Assembly: GCA_019321725.1 (NCBI GenBank)
Contig: CM033109.1
Coordinates: forward strand, 23,343,993-23,407,992
Reading direction: 5' to 3'
DNA from: Paulownia fortunei
Lineage: Eukaryota > Streptophyta > Magnoliopsida > Lamiales > Paulowniaceae
Length of the DNA stretch: 64,000 bases
Below are positions 12,529 through 26,111 of this stretch, piece by piece (the first letter of the stretch is position 1; the number at the start of each line of letters is the position of its first letter). The notes beneath the pieces were generated by a model that was not told where the DNA came from, did not search any database, and saw only the letters and a program-made list of their open reading frames with translations. The position numbers were made by a program, and so were the translations under genes.

Positions 12529-15500
12529 CTAAAGACCAACCCATTTTACCCATCTGAAAAGTCTGCCAACTCTAAATGGTAACTCGTAGTCTTTGGATAC
12601 AGCAGGCTCCCTTCTAGCAGCCTCAGGTTCAGACCAGACATACACCCCACGTTCCTGTTGACTGCCAGGTACTGTGTTGTCAAGAATAACAGCTACTAGG
12701 AATGCAATCACCATGTGAAGCGACAACAATGTATTCAGAACGTAGTTTAGCTGCCGCATGAGATATAAAGGATCATCAGAACATATACTAAAGTGTTAGC
12801 CAGTAAGAAAGGCAGAAAATGCGTACCCCTCCAGATTTGGTGTGGATAGGACCATGAGAAGCCACAATGTACGGCTGGAAGTAACTTGGAACAGACAAGT
12901 TTGAGTTTGGAGAGATACCATACTGCTGAAAGTAGGCTGGTATTGACAGGGAAAAGAACAATGACAGGCCGACGATGATAATGTTCCTTGAACTCCCTGC
13001 CTCGCTATATCGTAAGTTAGACAAGCCCAATGCAGTAAGCATTGCCCACATAAAGCACAAGAGAGCTGCCACCATGACTTCAGGTATCGATGCAATGAAC
13101 CCCCCAACTTTACCTGGTAGCATGACAGAATTAAATAAAATGTCACCGCCAAAAAAAATTCATCAGTTATTAATTGAAAAAATAAAAATACCTCTTTCGG
13201 TACAGATCAACTTAAAAAGATTTTTGCTGCTATAGCAAAGGATCCTAGTTTCAGTATCCATGCAGTTGCCAAGATTATTTGGATTGACAATATGAAATAC
13301 ATACCTATAAGGGATAGGGCAATCATTACACATGCACCCAATTCAACTGCTCTGCGACTTCCCATTTTAGTTACAGCAATGGTGTGAACATTCTCAGTCA
13401 AAGTTGTGGAGCCAGTTCCTGTGCCCCACAGACCAGCCAAAATGCTAGAAAGACCTTCAAGACCAATTCCTCGACTTAAAACACCAGGTGTTGGAGGTCT
13501 GGATGCCACCAATAATGATGATGCATGATATGAACCAACCTAGAAATAAGGGGGGGCAAAAAAACAGATCACTCAAATTTCTGAAAACCAAATCACAAAT
13601 GAACTTCTAATTTAAGTACAAGACTATATAAAGAAGTAACTGAATAAGCACTAAAAAGATCTATAAATCTACGGCGGAATTTATCCAGCTCATTTCAAAT
13701 CATTCTCCAAAGGTAATGTGTCTAGTTACAAGATTGATGAAATATCAAAATCCTACTTGTTCATCCAAACAACTGCTGTAAAGTAAGATTGGATGTAGGC
13801 CTAAACCCTAAAGCAAGTATCACTCATTCTACGAGTATCAGTTTCAAGCATAATATCAAGAAATCCCCATTTCGTCATGATTGCGAAAAACAACTGTATA
13901 TTCAGAGAAAAAAGAAAGTTTCTTGTGAAAGTTTGATTCCGAGGAATATAGATGCACTCACTGTACTCCTCAGCTTACAATAACAGAACAAAAAGTAAAG
14001 CAAACACCATCATCTAGTACCCTAAGGAATCTCACTGGTAGATATATGATTGTCGTTATATGATCCTAAATCTTAGGGCTGATTCAGCACGATACCAGGT
14101 TTTACAGCATCAAATGAAAATTATAAAGGAAAATGACAATCATGACACCAAAACAATAATGATGATAAAGTGAAACAAAGTGGTAAAATTGTGGTTATTT
14201 TTTATATTGGATGCTTCATCAATAAAAAATAGCAAGTGACGAGCTTGTGACCATAAATATGAAGATATGGGCTTATATGCTCTTATAGCAGGAAATAACA
14301 TGGGCACTTCATTTATCCGGTAAATCAGAACTATAGACCAAGAGTGAGAGAGAACAGAGAATTATGAATACACAAATTCTATGACTATTGTGTTTCTTTT
14401 TTCCAGTTAACCATGCCTAAAATGATCTTAGTAGCAACAGGAAAGAAACATAAAGTCACTCAATTTCCTTTTTCTTTTTTTTTTCTTTGCATTTTCCTAT
14501 AACATCTGCATGGTCGAAAATATATATTGTAATGGAGCCAAGTAACAAGTTATCTTGATTTTAATAAACAAATCTAGGAAACAAAACTCAAAACAGAGGA
14601 AAATCAGTTAATCTGACCGCAATTACTCCAATTTTACATTTTGCCAATGTGAAAGAAAACTAAGCATACAAGACAAATGTTTAAACCTTCCACCTTAATA
14701 TTTGATAAATTTGACTGGTTGAATTAAGCAAAAAGAAAAGCACATCAAGATCAAATTCCTCTAAGACTTTATTCAACTAACTATGCCATAAAATACTTTG
14801 ACTTTCATTGCTATCACAAGAAGTATACAAAGGTGTTGATTAAAGTTTTCTCCCATTGACCACTTTGTTTTAATCACTTTTAATCCAGCACTTAGCGCCA
14901 CTATTAGATTCAAAATAAAGGTCATAGGAAGAAGCTACTTTCCTCATGTATCGAAGACCGATTGGATTCCATCATTATGGTATGCTCACATAGTACTCAG
15001 TTGTGGAGGATTTAAGAAGATGATCCCAACTTTTATGGCCCATATTTAAGTTTTTGGTTCTTTTATAGTCAATCTATAAAGACCAAATTGAATCTTATAC
15101 CTTTCCAAGTACCAAGTATAGTTCGCTGGGGTCACTATAGGCAAAAATCATAAAAGCATGGAACATAAGCCTACACTATTTTCCAGATCTTAGTAGGGTT
15201 AATGGACCATACTAAAACTGATGGGGCTCTACCCGTAATTGGGCCTTAAATAGTGAAAAGAAATGGATATTCAAAGAACAACCAAGAATATTCAATAGCA
15301 ATATAAAACAAGAGAAAGCAAGTGCGGACTCACTGAATCAACTGATGATATTATAGACACCACACACATTACGAGGGCCATCTTCCAGTGAAAGACAGGT
15401 GTACCCCATTGCAACGGGTACGGAAATCTAAACCATGGTGAAGATCTCAATGCATGAGAAGTATCAACTCGACAATTCTTCATCCTTGAAACATGCCTCC

Positions 15501-18500
15501 TGCAGTGGTCGGATATTATATTTGAGGCTGGTATATTTGCATCACAACCTTTATAGCTATATACTCCAGATTCAGTAAGAAGGAAGGCTGTAGCCCATGT
15601 AATAAACAGACCAAGTGGAACCTAGGTTTATACAAGCAGAAATCAGATTAAATATTTATGTAAAAGTTGTCAGAAAAATCAGAATATACAAGCAAAAGAA
15701 CATTAGCTTACTGCATAAATTAGAAATACACGATGACCCAGAACCGATATTTTACGAAGGTACTGCAAAAGAATTAACGTGTCAGAAAAACTGCCACATG
15801 ACACAGTTCCAAACCTGTAAGAATAGCAAAACCATTTCTATGTCTCATTTCTCGGACCCAGTGGACATTCACTCTTACGTTAAAATGTAACAGAGGGAAC
15901 AAAATTTCAATAGAGGTAATCAAAAATCGGTTGTCAAACTTACAAGGGAAAAAATAACAACTAATAATATCTGCACTACACCGATTTCGATACAGGTGCC
16001 AACTCGTGGGAAGCCATAGCTGTAGAAGGAAAGCCCAACAGCCGCAATAGTAGGGGACACCACAACTGGATTTATTAACCTGAAAAGGAGTAGGACAAAC
16101 AAACTGAAGTTGAATAATTGGTAATTTTGTTATTTTATTCTATCCTAAAGAACATCAAAACTTTCAACAGAAGGTGGGAAACCCGATGTTTGGGCATGAA
16201 GGGGACAAGAAATTCGTAAGCATTTCATCATGCTTTCAGTGATTACAATTCTGGCTCTGTATATACTTTATTTTTCATTTCATATCCTCATAAATTTGTT
16301 CTATCATGATTGAGAAGGGACTAATTTTACAAGTAAAAATTATTCGAAGGATTTTAAGGCAGCAACTAAAAGAACATAATTTGTCAGATAAGGACTGAAA
16401 AGCAATTCCAGATTCCATCGTACTTGGAGAAATCCAAATTGGAAAATGAAAAGTTGATGGTTACAACTACAGATAACCTAATTAGTGTTCCATAGGATAC
16501 CTAAATTATTTCTTTTTGGCAGCATTTGCTCAAAAATAAAATGCTTCAGAGAATGTCATCCATCATATATTGATGAAGACATTGTATCAACAGAATTTGC
16601 ATAAGAGCATAAATCAAGTGAACATTATCCTGTTTCAGGAATTAGGCCACTGAAATTAAGTCATCAACCTCTATATAGTGCAAGAAGATGCAAGTCAATC
16701 CTACTAAAAGTCATTGGATCAAATCTTCCAGATATGAATTTTTAAACATACTTGGATCAAACCAGAATTAAAGGGTCTGGAATAATTTTCCATCATTACA
16801 GCTTATTTCTTGTATGTGCATTCATAAATCACAGTTCATTCTCTTCAACCATGGCCTTAAGGTAGGAAATCAAGTCTTTTTTTCTCACAGACGACACTCC
16901 TGACCAAGTAAAAAGTCGAAAAGCGACAATCATCCTTGTAATAAGATGAGGATTCAAAGTTTCCTGGTAAGTATGAATTTAACTCAAACCTGCTTCTATC
17001 ATTCTTTTTCGTTACAGTTTAACTCTTCTGCTGCATTCATATAATTTTATTCTCTTCAACCATATCCTTTTCTTTTTTTTTTCTTCTGGGTTTGTCTTCA
17101 ACCATACCTTTCAGGTGTGAAATCAATTCTTTTTTCATTTTCTCACAGGCTACAATGCTGACCACCAAAAAGTTGAAATAATGCAACTACTTATGTTGTA
17201 AGATCATGACTTGTCAGCCAGATAGATATTACTTCAACTCAAATCTTAAGTATCAGGCCTCAATTCTTTCTTCCTTTGATTCATGCCATCCTACAGTTTA
17301 AACAAGTGATCACTGAATTCTCCATCCAGAATAGTTGATGTGGTCCAGGAGTTTATGCTCACTTTGTCTCTCATGTAGCAACACAGCAAGTTAACTTGCT
17401 GTATCTGATATTCTGATTTGAAGCAGGAGGATAAGAGAAAGACAAGGACATAACAAGGTACATGCAAAGGCCGACATTGCCTAATCCACTTTTCGCAAAT
17501 GAAACACATGTGCAGTTCAATACTTAGCTGATCCGTGCATCAAGGGGAATTTGATAGGCTTTTACGGTTTACACCACCCCATCAATTTAGAAATTAGCAA
17601 ATCACACACTCCAGAAAGCTAGAACTTTACTTGAGAATTTTACAAGAGCATAACTAAAATGTAAATAATAGCAAGAAAAGCTTTCTATATCACAAGTTTA
17701 CCTATCTTTCCATATCTCTTCTTTTCGTAGATGTGAATGAAAAAGGAGTATTAAAGAGTGAAAAGGTAGATTATTCTCTTATCTTCCGAACACTAATATT
17801 TCTGCTCTTCAGTGAAACAGCCTTGAGCTGATTATATATGCTTATGTTCTCCCAACATCAGCATACTGCCAATGAGACCAGCTAAAGTGGCAAGATTAGC
17901 CCAGGACTTGGTCCTGTGTTCAACTTCCAGTCAAAGCATCAAGCAAAATATCCTTTCTCCCACTTATCTAAAACCTGTGGACTTCGTCAGTAGTCTGATT
18001 TTCTGGTTGATATATTGGACTACATTCACTCAATAGAGAGACAGAGAAAAGCATCATAACATGGTAACCAATTTAGAAAATTCAATTGCCTCTTATTTTT
18101 CATTGATGTGGCATATAAGAGCAAGGTGTTTACAGGCCTTTATAGTTTATACTGAAAACCCTTATATAAGGTATTGTACCAAAACCACTTTCCTCACAGA
18201 CTCCACAGTAGATTTTTCTCCATGAATGTGTATCCTTTGATATTATCCCATACAGAGTTACTCACAAAATCTTTCTAGTTTGCAGTTTTTTCTCTTGCAT
18301 AGTTTTTTTCTTGAGCAGCAAACTAAAGAGATGGTAGCTACTAAAACAATGAATGTTGTTCAACCCAGAAATCAAAGGGTTTTTTATTAGGAATGTGTTA
18401 ATTGAACATGTGAAATTTTTCTGTCACATACTGGTCCTAATTTTGCACAAATATAACCCTCCCAAAATATTATAAACAAGACTAGCTTCTAAAGACAAGA

Positions 18501-20960
18501 ACCAAGTGAAAATTGGAAATTAGATTACTTTTCAACAGGAACACTCTGCCTAATAAATTTTTTAATCTCCAAACCATTCAGCTATGAACAAAGAAAAAAA
18601 GAACAGAAGCATACAAGATAAGAGATTAATTTTTTTATACATATCTTACAAAAGAAACCTATACCTTAGTAATATTGTCATCAAACCACTGTATCCCAAG
18701 AAGGCTTGGAAAGCTGAACCAATAATTATAGCCCCCTGTAGCTCTTTCATTATGTGCCTGAAATTCTGCCATTTGGAACACTCTTTTATAAGAAAGTACA
18801 GCACAAAACACCAGATAGTAAAAATTATTATAGTTGCAGAACACAGGGTCAAAGTGGCTACAAAATAATTCAAATACATATGTCCATTTGATTTGACAAA
18901 GTCTAGTACTTTATTTTCTTGGTAAAAAGTCCTTAGAATAATATGTGATCCATGATTATTATTGGGATGAAACTGAAGCTAGTATAGTTATTATTGTATT
19001 GGATGCTACATCAGAGTTTTGTATCGGAGATCATTCAGTTTTGTCCCCAAGCATACAAGTCTAATTTTTTCTCCAAAAGATAAAGCACACTACTCAAAAA
19101 CCAAAAAAAAAATGCAACCTAGCCTCACTCCATTCCCACACGTCATGTCTAATTGTGTCCAGAGTCTTAGCTATTGGATCATGAGCTAAGATACTTTAGT
19201 TTCACAGACATCAAACAGACCAACATGGTTTCCTCCAGCGTTCATGATCCCTTTGTTAGATCAAAAACTCAACATGGCATCGCTAGCAGAACAAAACAAT
19301 ATAAGATCAGTTAAATCCTGAGTAAGATTCTCTTTTAGGCCCTTCTCCTTTATTAAATATTAGCAGAAATGGCTCCCTCCACATTAGCAGAAGACCACAT
19401 CGTTAAGACAATGTATTTAAGACCCCAGGAGATGCACCCCATAAGATTTGCTACTTCTAACACGACTACATTTAAGAGTGAAGTCAGTAAACAGAGCCAC
19501 TAGATAAAAGAAAAGTCCCAACTAATTATCAAATTTGGAATTAAAGTATCATCAACACTCAACAGGAGAAATTCAAGGGATTTGAACACGTATAGTCTCT
19601 TTCCACATATCTAACAACGAAAAATAGAAAGAAACAAAGCTTGAGAAAACAGGAACCAAGTCAAAATACATACATTTCCATTAAGCCCCAAGAATTCAGG
19701 AGAGTTGATAATTGCAAGTGCGGGAGCTAGATAAACAAATGAAGGACCCTGTATCAAGGGCAATCTTGACCCAAATGATATATGCAAAAGCGTCGTCACT
19801 CCCGACATGAATAGCACAGTGGAAACTACATTTGCTGTATCTTCCTACAAAAATGACTAATTAGTTAAACTTATATGGAAAAGATAAATTCAACACGAGA
19901 AGAGAGAGCATTGGGAAATTAAATGTGAAATGAATTACAAGTGCTCACATAGGTGCCACCCATTGCTGGAACTATCACGAGCGGGATTAGTATCAATGAA
20001 CCCAACATAGAAAGAAAATGTTGAAATCCATAGAGACCAATTGGAACTGAAATAACAACAAAGAGCAGCAATTATTATTTTTAACAGTCTCCGAACTTCT
20101 TCACAAATAATCAATCATCACTATTACATACGCATCAGTAATTCCAAGGCTATACAAACAAATGATAAGTATTAAAGTATCCATATCGAATTCAATTGCA
20201 ACAAGTAGAGAGTCCACTTAAGCGCATAGGCTTCAAAGATTGCAACTTTTTAACTCCAATTCCAGCAGTCAATTGGGTTATAGATTGCAACCCTTTTCCA
20301 TCAAAATTTAACCAACAAAAACTGATTATTGAATTCATCCTCCTGATTATAATACTGCATCTGCAGAACCTTGAATATTCTAGCAAAGCATCAAAACTTA
20401 GAGCAAAAGTAATTAACGAAAATGAAAAGCTCACCAAGACCAGGAGTATCTCTAAGCTCGTACTTCATATGCGAATGCCTGGCAACTAACCCATCATCAT
20501 CCAGCACCGACTGCGGCAGCACATCCACCGTGGCAGCCTCCTCATTCCTCACCGCCCTCCGACTCCCCTCCCCAGCCGCGGGCTGCCCATTCGCTCCCAA
20601 ATTCTTGCCCCCATCGGAGTCCCTCCGCTTCCTCACTGGAGGCGTATGCTCCTTCTCCTTCTCTTTCACCCTATCCCTCGCAACCACAGCCTCTCCATTG
20701 GAAGTAGGGCCGGGCCTCGGGCGCCCAGCTTCAAGGTCCAGGTTAGTATCTGGCTGTTTGGGCTTAGCCTGGGCCTGGACCAGGGGTTGCGGCGGGGGTA
20801 AAGCGGTAATTTGACCGGAGTCATTGGCATTGGTCTCGCCGGAGAATTTAGGGCGGAAACCGGTGCGTTTAGCCCAGGAGGAAGGTGGCATTGCGGCGGA
20901 TTCGGCTGCGGGTGGCCATGGGCCGGGTCGGGGCTTCTTACTAGGGTCGGAGCTCGCCAT
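12529..20960 (-). CDS. NAT12: Nucleobase-ascorbate transporter, NAT11/NAT12 type, ten coding exons
   Basis: A polytopic membrane permease of the NAT/NCS2 family; members take up nucleobases, and the plant name also reflects proposed ascorbate relatives. Hand-built exons in transcript order: 20960-20435, 20046-19949, 19844-19674, 18765-18665, 16079-15944, 15762-15712, 15621-15334, 13539-13305, 13113-12827, 12750-12529. All introns are GT-AG and the frame is kept, giving 704 residues, close to the roughly 709 I remember for the Arabidopsis NAT11/12 proteins. Residues 1-175 (exon 1) form a hydrophilic, Pro/charged N-terminus typical of this subgroup, with MPPSSWAKRTGFRPKFSGE near residue 24. The family QH motif in the first membrane segment is at 184-185. 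The NAT signature is E506-N507-V-H-T-I-A-V-T514-K515. The protein ends WVKWVGL. The largest intron is 2.6 kb (16080-18664). NAT12 rather than NAT11 is my best guess; the family call is firm. Confidence 0.93.
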
Positions 20961-21094
20961 TTACTGAAAGCTATCACACTACAAGTGCATAGCTACAGGC
21001 ATGAATGAGTACGACAATATATAAATAAACACAAAAAAAAAACAGTGGAAATAAGAACTTGAAATAGAATGTGAGAGTAGATCTGAAGTGATTA

Positions 21095-21103
21095 TTAGGG
21101 TTT
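21095..21103 (-). promoter_or_regulatory. Telo-box motif upstream of the NAT gene
   Basis: The minus strand reads AAACCCTAA, about 135 bp upstream of the NAT start codon. Telo-boxes are a known plant promoter and 5'-leader motif bound by telomere-repeat-type factors. The function here is inferred. Confidence 0.4.
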
Positions 21104-21112
21104 TAGAGTTTA

Positions 21113-21145
21113 GAGAGGGAGAGGGAGAGGGAGAGGGAGAGGGAG
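21113..21145. repeat. (AGAGGG)n hexamer repeat in the NAT leader or promoter
   Basis: About five units of a purine hexamer on the plus strand, so the transcribed minus strand is a CCCTCT pyrimidine tract. It lies 150-185 bp upstream of the NAT start codon. Pyrimidine-rich tracts are common in plant 5' leaders. Confidence 0.85.
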
Positions 21146-22634
21146 TGGGTGTGGAAAAGATCTGTAGGCTGTGTGGGAGTGAGTGAGAGAGTAATGAGAG
21201 GTGGAGTTAGTGTGTGTTGTGTGTGAGAGAGAAAGGGAGAATTAGGACAAAAGAGAGACAACTAAGGGAAGAAAGCAGTGGTAAGAGTGAGGAAACCGCG
21301 TTTAACATTTCTGTCACTGTAATAACATTATTATGTCATTATCTCAACCAATTTTATTTTTTTAACTTTATCAAACCAAAAAAAAAAGAGAAAAAGAAAA
21401 TAACTTTGGGCAATTGATTGTGTTTTACTCCTCCTCTCTATTTATATATATATACATATATATATATATATTATATTTTGAGTGGACGCAAAATTTTAAT
21501 GAGAGTTGCAAAAATGAAAATATTCTATATCTATTCATTCTATTAACATTAAGATTAGCAAATGAGGCTTTCCCATTATACTATTAATTATAGGAATAAA
21601 TTTTGAATTCGAGAATAATTCATTAATTCTTAAAATTTGTTAGAGTATTATTTGGATTAATTTAAAAAAAATAATAAAATATCTCTTTTATAATAAAATT
21701 GTCTTTAAAATTCATGATTAATTCGGGAATAATTCGATACAAAATATCTAAATATTTTATGAAATAATATATTTATAAGTGAAGATTGTCAATAAAAAAA
21801 TTATAAAATAGTAAAACTATATGTGTATTGAAAAAATAAAAATAAAAAAGTTAGTATAATATGATTTAGTAAAATAGGAATAAAAATTTTTATTAAAGAA
21901 AAAAATGGAAAATTTTTGTCATATTACTATTTATGAAAGATATACAAGGGATTCCAAAATCTCACAAAAATGTCGTTTGAGTTATTTTAAAAAATTTGTT
22001 TACTATGATAATAGTTTAAGAGATTGTAGTTTAAAAAAAAAATAGTCTTATTCTAAAATTTCTCAAAAAAAGATCAATAAGTATGCCAAAGGGTGTAATA
22101 ATTTTTATTGTTCTTGTTTTTAAAAACAATGAATGCCTACTAAAAATTTCAATTTTAGCTCGTTGTTAGAATATTGTTCATGTGATTATTGTTCTAATCT
22201 TTTACTAAATAATAGCACATACTTCATATCGCATGCGTTGAAAAAATTACTACGCAGTAAAAGTTTTCACAAATTATATAAATTTGGATCTATGGATGCA
22301 ACAGCTAAGAATATTAAAATAATAATTATAAATTAAGTATATTCTATTTGAATGAATTTGAGTTATTACAAATTTTAAACAATTATTTAAAAATATTTTT
22401 CAATTATTATGATGAAATTTATATTTATGCAATATTGAACTCATTTAAAGTTTTGTAGATTGAAATTTTTTTATTTAAACATAAAAATGGTAGATTTTTC
22501 AGGTAGTTGAGTAATGATTAATCTACACAGCACTACTTTGCAATAAGATTTGCTGTTCTTCAAATTTTTTGGCTTATTTCTAAGCTAAATGAAAGTAAAT
22601 ATCATTAAAATACGTCTATCAATTAACAACAACG

Positions 22635-22667
22635 AATTATTAATTATTAATTATTAATTATTAATTT
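22635..22667. repeat. TTAATTA heptamer tandem repeat
   Basis: About four and a half units of a 7-bp AT repeat. Confidence 0.75.
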
Positions 22668-24040
22668 ATAAGATCAATTTTTAACAAAGACTATCATAAA
22701 AATAGATAAATATCTATATATTTGTTTGGATTTGAACTCAAAATTTTAAAATTTTAGGATCTCAACTTTACTATTTCAATTCGAGTTTATTGATGTGCTA
22801 ATATTTGTCTTTGGAGATATCCAATAGCTTTAAATTTGAGATTTATCAAAATCTATAGAGCTTCAATTAATATTTTGACATTATATCTAAGGTCTTGAAT
22901 GGTTTTATTTTTATTTTTATTTTTTCATTCTTAGTATTTTCAAGAGTATATTTATTTTTTCATTAATTTTTGTGTGAAAATAAAAACTTGTTTCGATATA
23001 GTTTATAAATATTTATTTTATTGAATTGAAAATGATATTTTAATATAAAAATAATAATTAATGAGTCTCTTTATTTTTTTGTATATCTCATCAATTAAAT
23101 TACGATTGTTGAAAAATTATTATTAGCTTATTGTGGGTCTCATTTTAGAAACAAAAATTATTATTTTATTTAGTTATTGGATCTTTATTATTTAAAATTA
23201 GTGAAGCACCATGTCAAATAGGTACTACTTTGACTAAATAGGTGTTTAGATTTGGGAAGCATGAAAATGAAAAAAAAATTATAATTTTGTTAAAAATGGG
23301 TAAGACCAATATATTTTTTATATTTTAAATAATAAAAAATTTAAAAATAGAGCCTTAGAGAAATTTTAAGACATTAAATCCAGATATAAATTAATCTACC
23401 TATTTGCATCCGCTCTGTTTGAATTATGTTTATTTAGTTGGGGGAGAAAATAAAAATAAAAAACAGATTATTGGGTCAAGAATGATAATGCATTAATTCA
23501 CAATGAAATATTGGATTAGAACACCTAAACAGGCTTCTTAATGCAAAACCCATGACTTCTTAAGAAATTATGAACTTAATTTAAGTCGTGTTTTAGTTAT
23601 TACCATATATGTTATATTATTGTCACTAAAACATACATACATATCTATATATATATAGTTATATTCTTGCTGCCGTAATCAACACTTTATAATAAATGAA
23701 TATACCAGGAATTTTCAATTTCATAAAAATTGACAATGAGATGAAAGATCACCACATAAATTCTTGACAAGTATTTGGTGTAACTAATTATAATTTAATT
23801 TTTAAAAAAGTCAAGAAATTCAATCTAGTAGATTTAAGTATAGGGTTAAGAGATTCAATTAGTGGAATCTTTAAATAATTATAAGTACATTTACATCCTT
23901 TTATTTTGGATTACGGTATTTATATTGGATATTTAATTTTTGATTTGGCGTTGATAATTGTTCAAGATAATTTTGATAATCCATAATTATTTGTTCTTGT
24001 TATTTTTAAGAGCCGGATAATCCCAATAACCTATAACTAT

Positions 24041-24070
24041 TTGTTGTTGTTGTTGTTGTTGTTGTTGTTG
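24041..24070. repeat. (TTG)10 microsatellite
   Basis: Ten perfect TTG units. Confidence 0.9.
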
Positions 24071-24169
24071 GTACGAGTCGAGTTATGAGTTAATTAATAA
24101 TTTATGATGAAATATTATTGACAATCCCCATAATCTATTATAGATAACTCCAGTAATCCCTAAACATAG

Positions 24170-24665
24170 GAGTGCCCATTGGGTCCGATAAAATCATAAA
24201 TCAAAAATCGAATTGAAATTTTAAATTTGATTCGGTTATAAAAGATTTTTTTTTATTTTTTGGTTAGCCGAATTTTTAAATAAATAAAAAATAAATAATT
24301 AAATAATAAAATTATAAAATTATAAAATATATTTTTTATTTATTATTTTTAATTTGTGTGAGAAAAACATAAAAATATAGTATGAAAGCAAATAACAAAT
24401 TATAAAAACTTAATTTTTAAAATAAAAAAATACAAAAATATAATATAAAAATAAATTATATAAATATATAAAAATAGTAATTCAATTTTTGATTTTCGGT
24501 TCGGTTAACCGAAATCAAAAATAAAAAACAAACTAAAAATCAAAAATTTGAAAAATCAAAAATCAAAAATCAAACCAAAATTTTCGATTCAATTTTGATT
24601 AAAATTATTTCGATTTTAATTCAATTCGTTCAATTAATCAAATTATGTGCAACTAAATTATGTGC
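24170..24665. mobile_element. Possible transposon remnant rich in TCGGTTCGGTT words
   Basis: The segment starts with GAGTGCCCATTGGGTCC and has an inner CGGTTCGGTTAACCGA palindrome surrounded by AAATCAAAAAT repeats. Such sequences are typical of non-autonomous plant DNA elements. I could not define matching termini, so the limits are approximate. Confidence 0.3.
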
Positions 24666-25221
24666 ACGTTGCTCGGAAGAGTTCACCTAAATTGATAACT
24701 TGCGATGAGAAGATTTTGAGGATTGGATTGGATACCTCACCAGCAATCTTTTCATTCCTCGGTTTGATTGGAACTATGGGAACATTTTTATATCCATGCA
24801 CGTTAAAATAATCACCCGAATCCATAATACAGTTAAATGATGAACACTGTTTACGTATGAGGAGAAATTTAATCCGTAGCCGTACAAATTTTGCTTTGGT
24901 GGCATGATGAAATCACCAGGCCCAAGTGCCCCCCTCAACACGTCTGATTATGAGTCAATTCATGATGGGCTCAGAGCACTGGGTCCATGGACTAATCAAA
25001 TTACTAATTGATTATGATTTGGAAAGAAGGAGTTTAGGTTATATTGTAATTGATATGACCCACTATTGTTTTATAACAACGTTATTTGTTCATTTTTCCT
25101 TGTAATTATAATTTTTGAATCAATCACTTCAAACATTGAAAGAATTTTTATTTGGATTGTGAACCAATCCCTTCTACCACAGTCGACAAAAGAATTGTTT
25201 AAATAGTATCTCCGCCTTCGA

Positions 25222-25680
25222 GTTCAAATTAATATTTTAATAATTGAATCGATAATTAAATTAATTTTATTATTGGTCGGATCAATTCAACTGATGATTC
25301 AATCGATCTAATAAAAATAAATTATATTTTTTTAATATATTATATAAAATGGTAATATAATAGATTAATTATTATATATTAAATTTTAGAGGTAAACAAT
25401 GAATTAAAAAACACGTATAACAAAATTCAAAATCTAAATAACCACTTACATATAATCAAATATCAAGTTTAAAATTTAAACTTTCTAAAATATATATATA
25501 TAAAATACAAAAAAAAAAAAATAACAAAACTGGTTCTGATCGGTTCTTGGTCAATTTTTTAATCGATTTTGATTGATTTAACCTCATTTTTAACTTTTTG
25601 TAGCTAATTGAATCGAATCGATCATTAATTTTCGACCGAACCAATCAATCCAATTCAATTTTAAAAATAATGGTTTGAAC
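25222..25680. mobile_element. Candidate MITE with GTTCAAA terminal inverted repeats
   Basis: The left end is GTTCAAATTAATATTTTAA and the reverse complement of the right end is GTTCAAACCATTATTTTTAA, an imperfect inverted repeat. The inside is rich in ATCGATT, TTGATTGA and CGGTT words. No clear target duplication was found. Confidence 0.4.
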
Positions 25681-26094
25681 ATTTCACGACAGTAAAAATT
25701 CTTATAAAAAATATTAAACGATAAAATACGTTCACAGTTGTAGTTCGTTAAACAATCACTTCAATGATGGGGAAAGCCTCTTGCAATTAATACCATGGTG
25801 GGATTTGGGTAAGGGGCCCTGCCCTCCTTTCCTTTTGATTATCAGAAAAGAAAAGATGAGTAGCAGTGGTGCTAGCTGGATGTGGAATGGCAAAAAAAAG
25901 CAGACCCCATTGCAGAAAGCAACAGCCCTTTTGGCCTTCAAGAAGGAGAACAAGTCACTTATGTCTGGCCAAAAATTATATTTGAAAATTTATAATCACA
26001 TACAGCCTTTGATGATAGAAAAAGAAAATGATTTTTTTTGTAAGTATGGATGAATTGGTCAATAGAACTGCCATATCTAGTTTTGTGTGTGTGT

Positions 26095-26111
26095 GGGGGG
26101 GGGGGGGGGGG
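26095..26111. repeat. Poly-G run (17) after a (GT)n tract
   Basis: A short GT repeat leads into 17 consecutive G. Confidence 0.9.

Noticed and set aside
12788..13152. Overlapping minus-strand frame in NAT exon 9 with a different reading
   Set aside because: Only one frame carries the NAT sequence (GKVGGFIASIPEVM); the other is a shadow.
20422..21008. Plus-strand frames of 65-130 codons opposite NAT exon 1
   Set aside because: They are antisense shadows of the GC-rich first NAT exon, whose protein matches the family.
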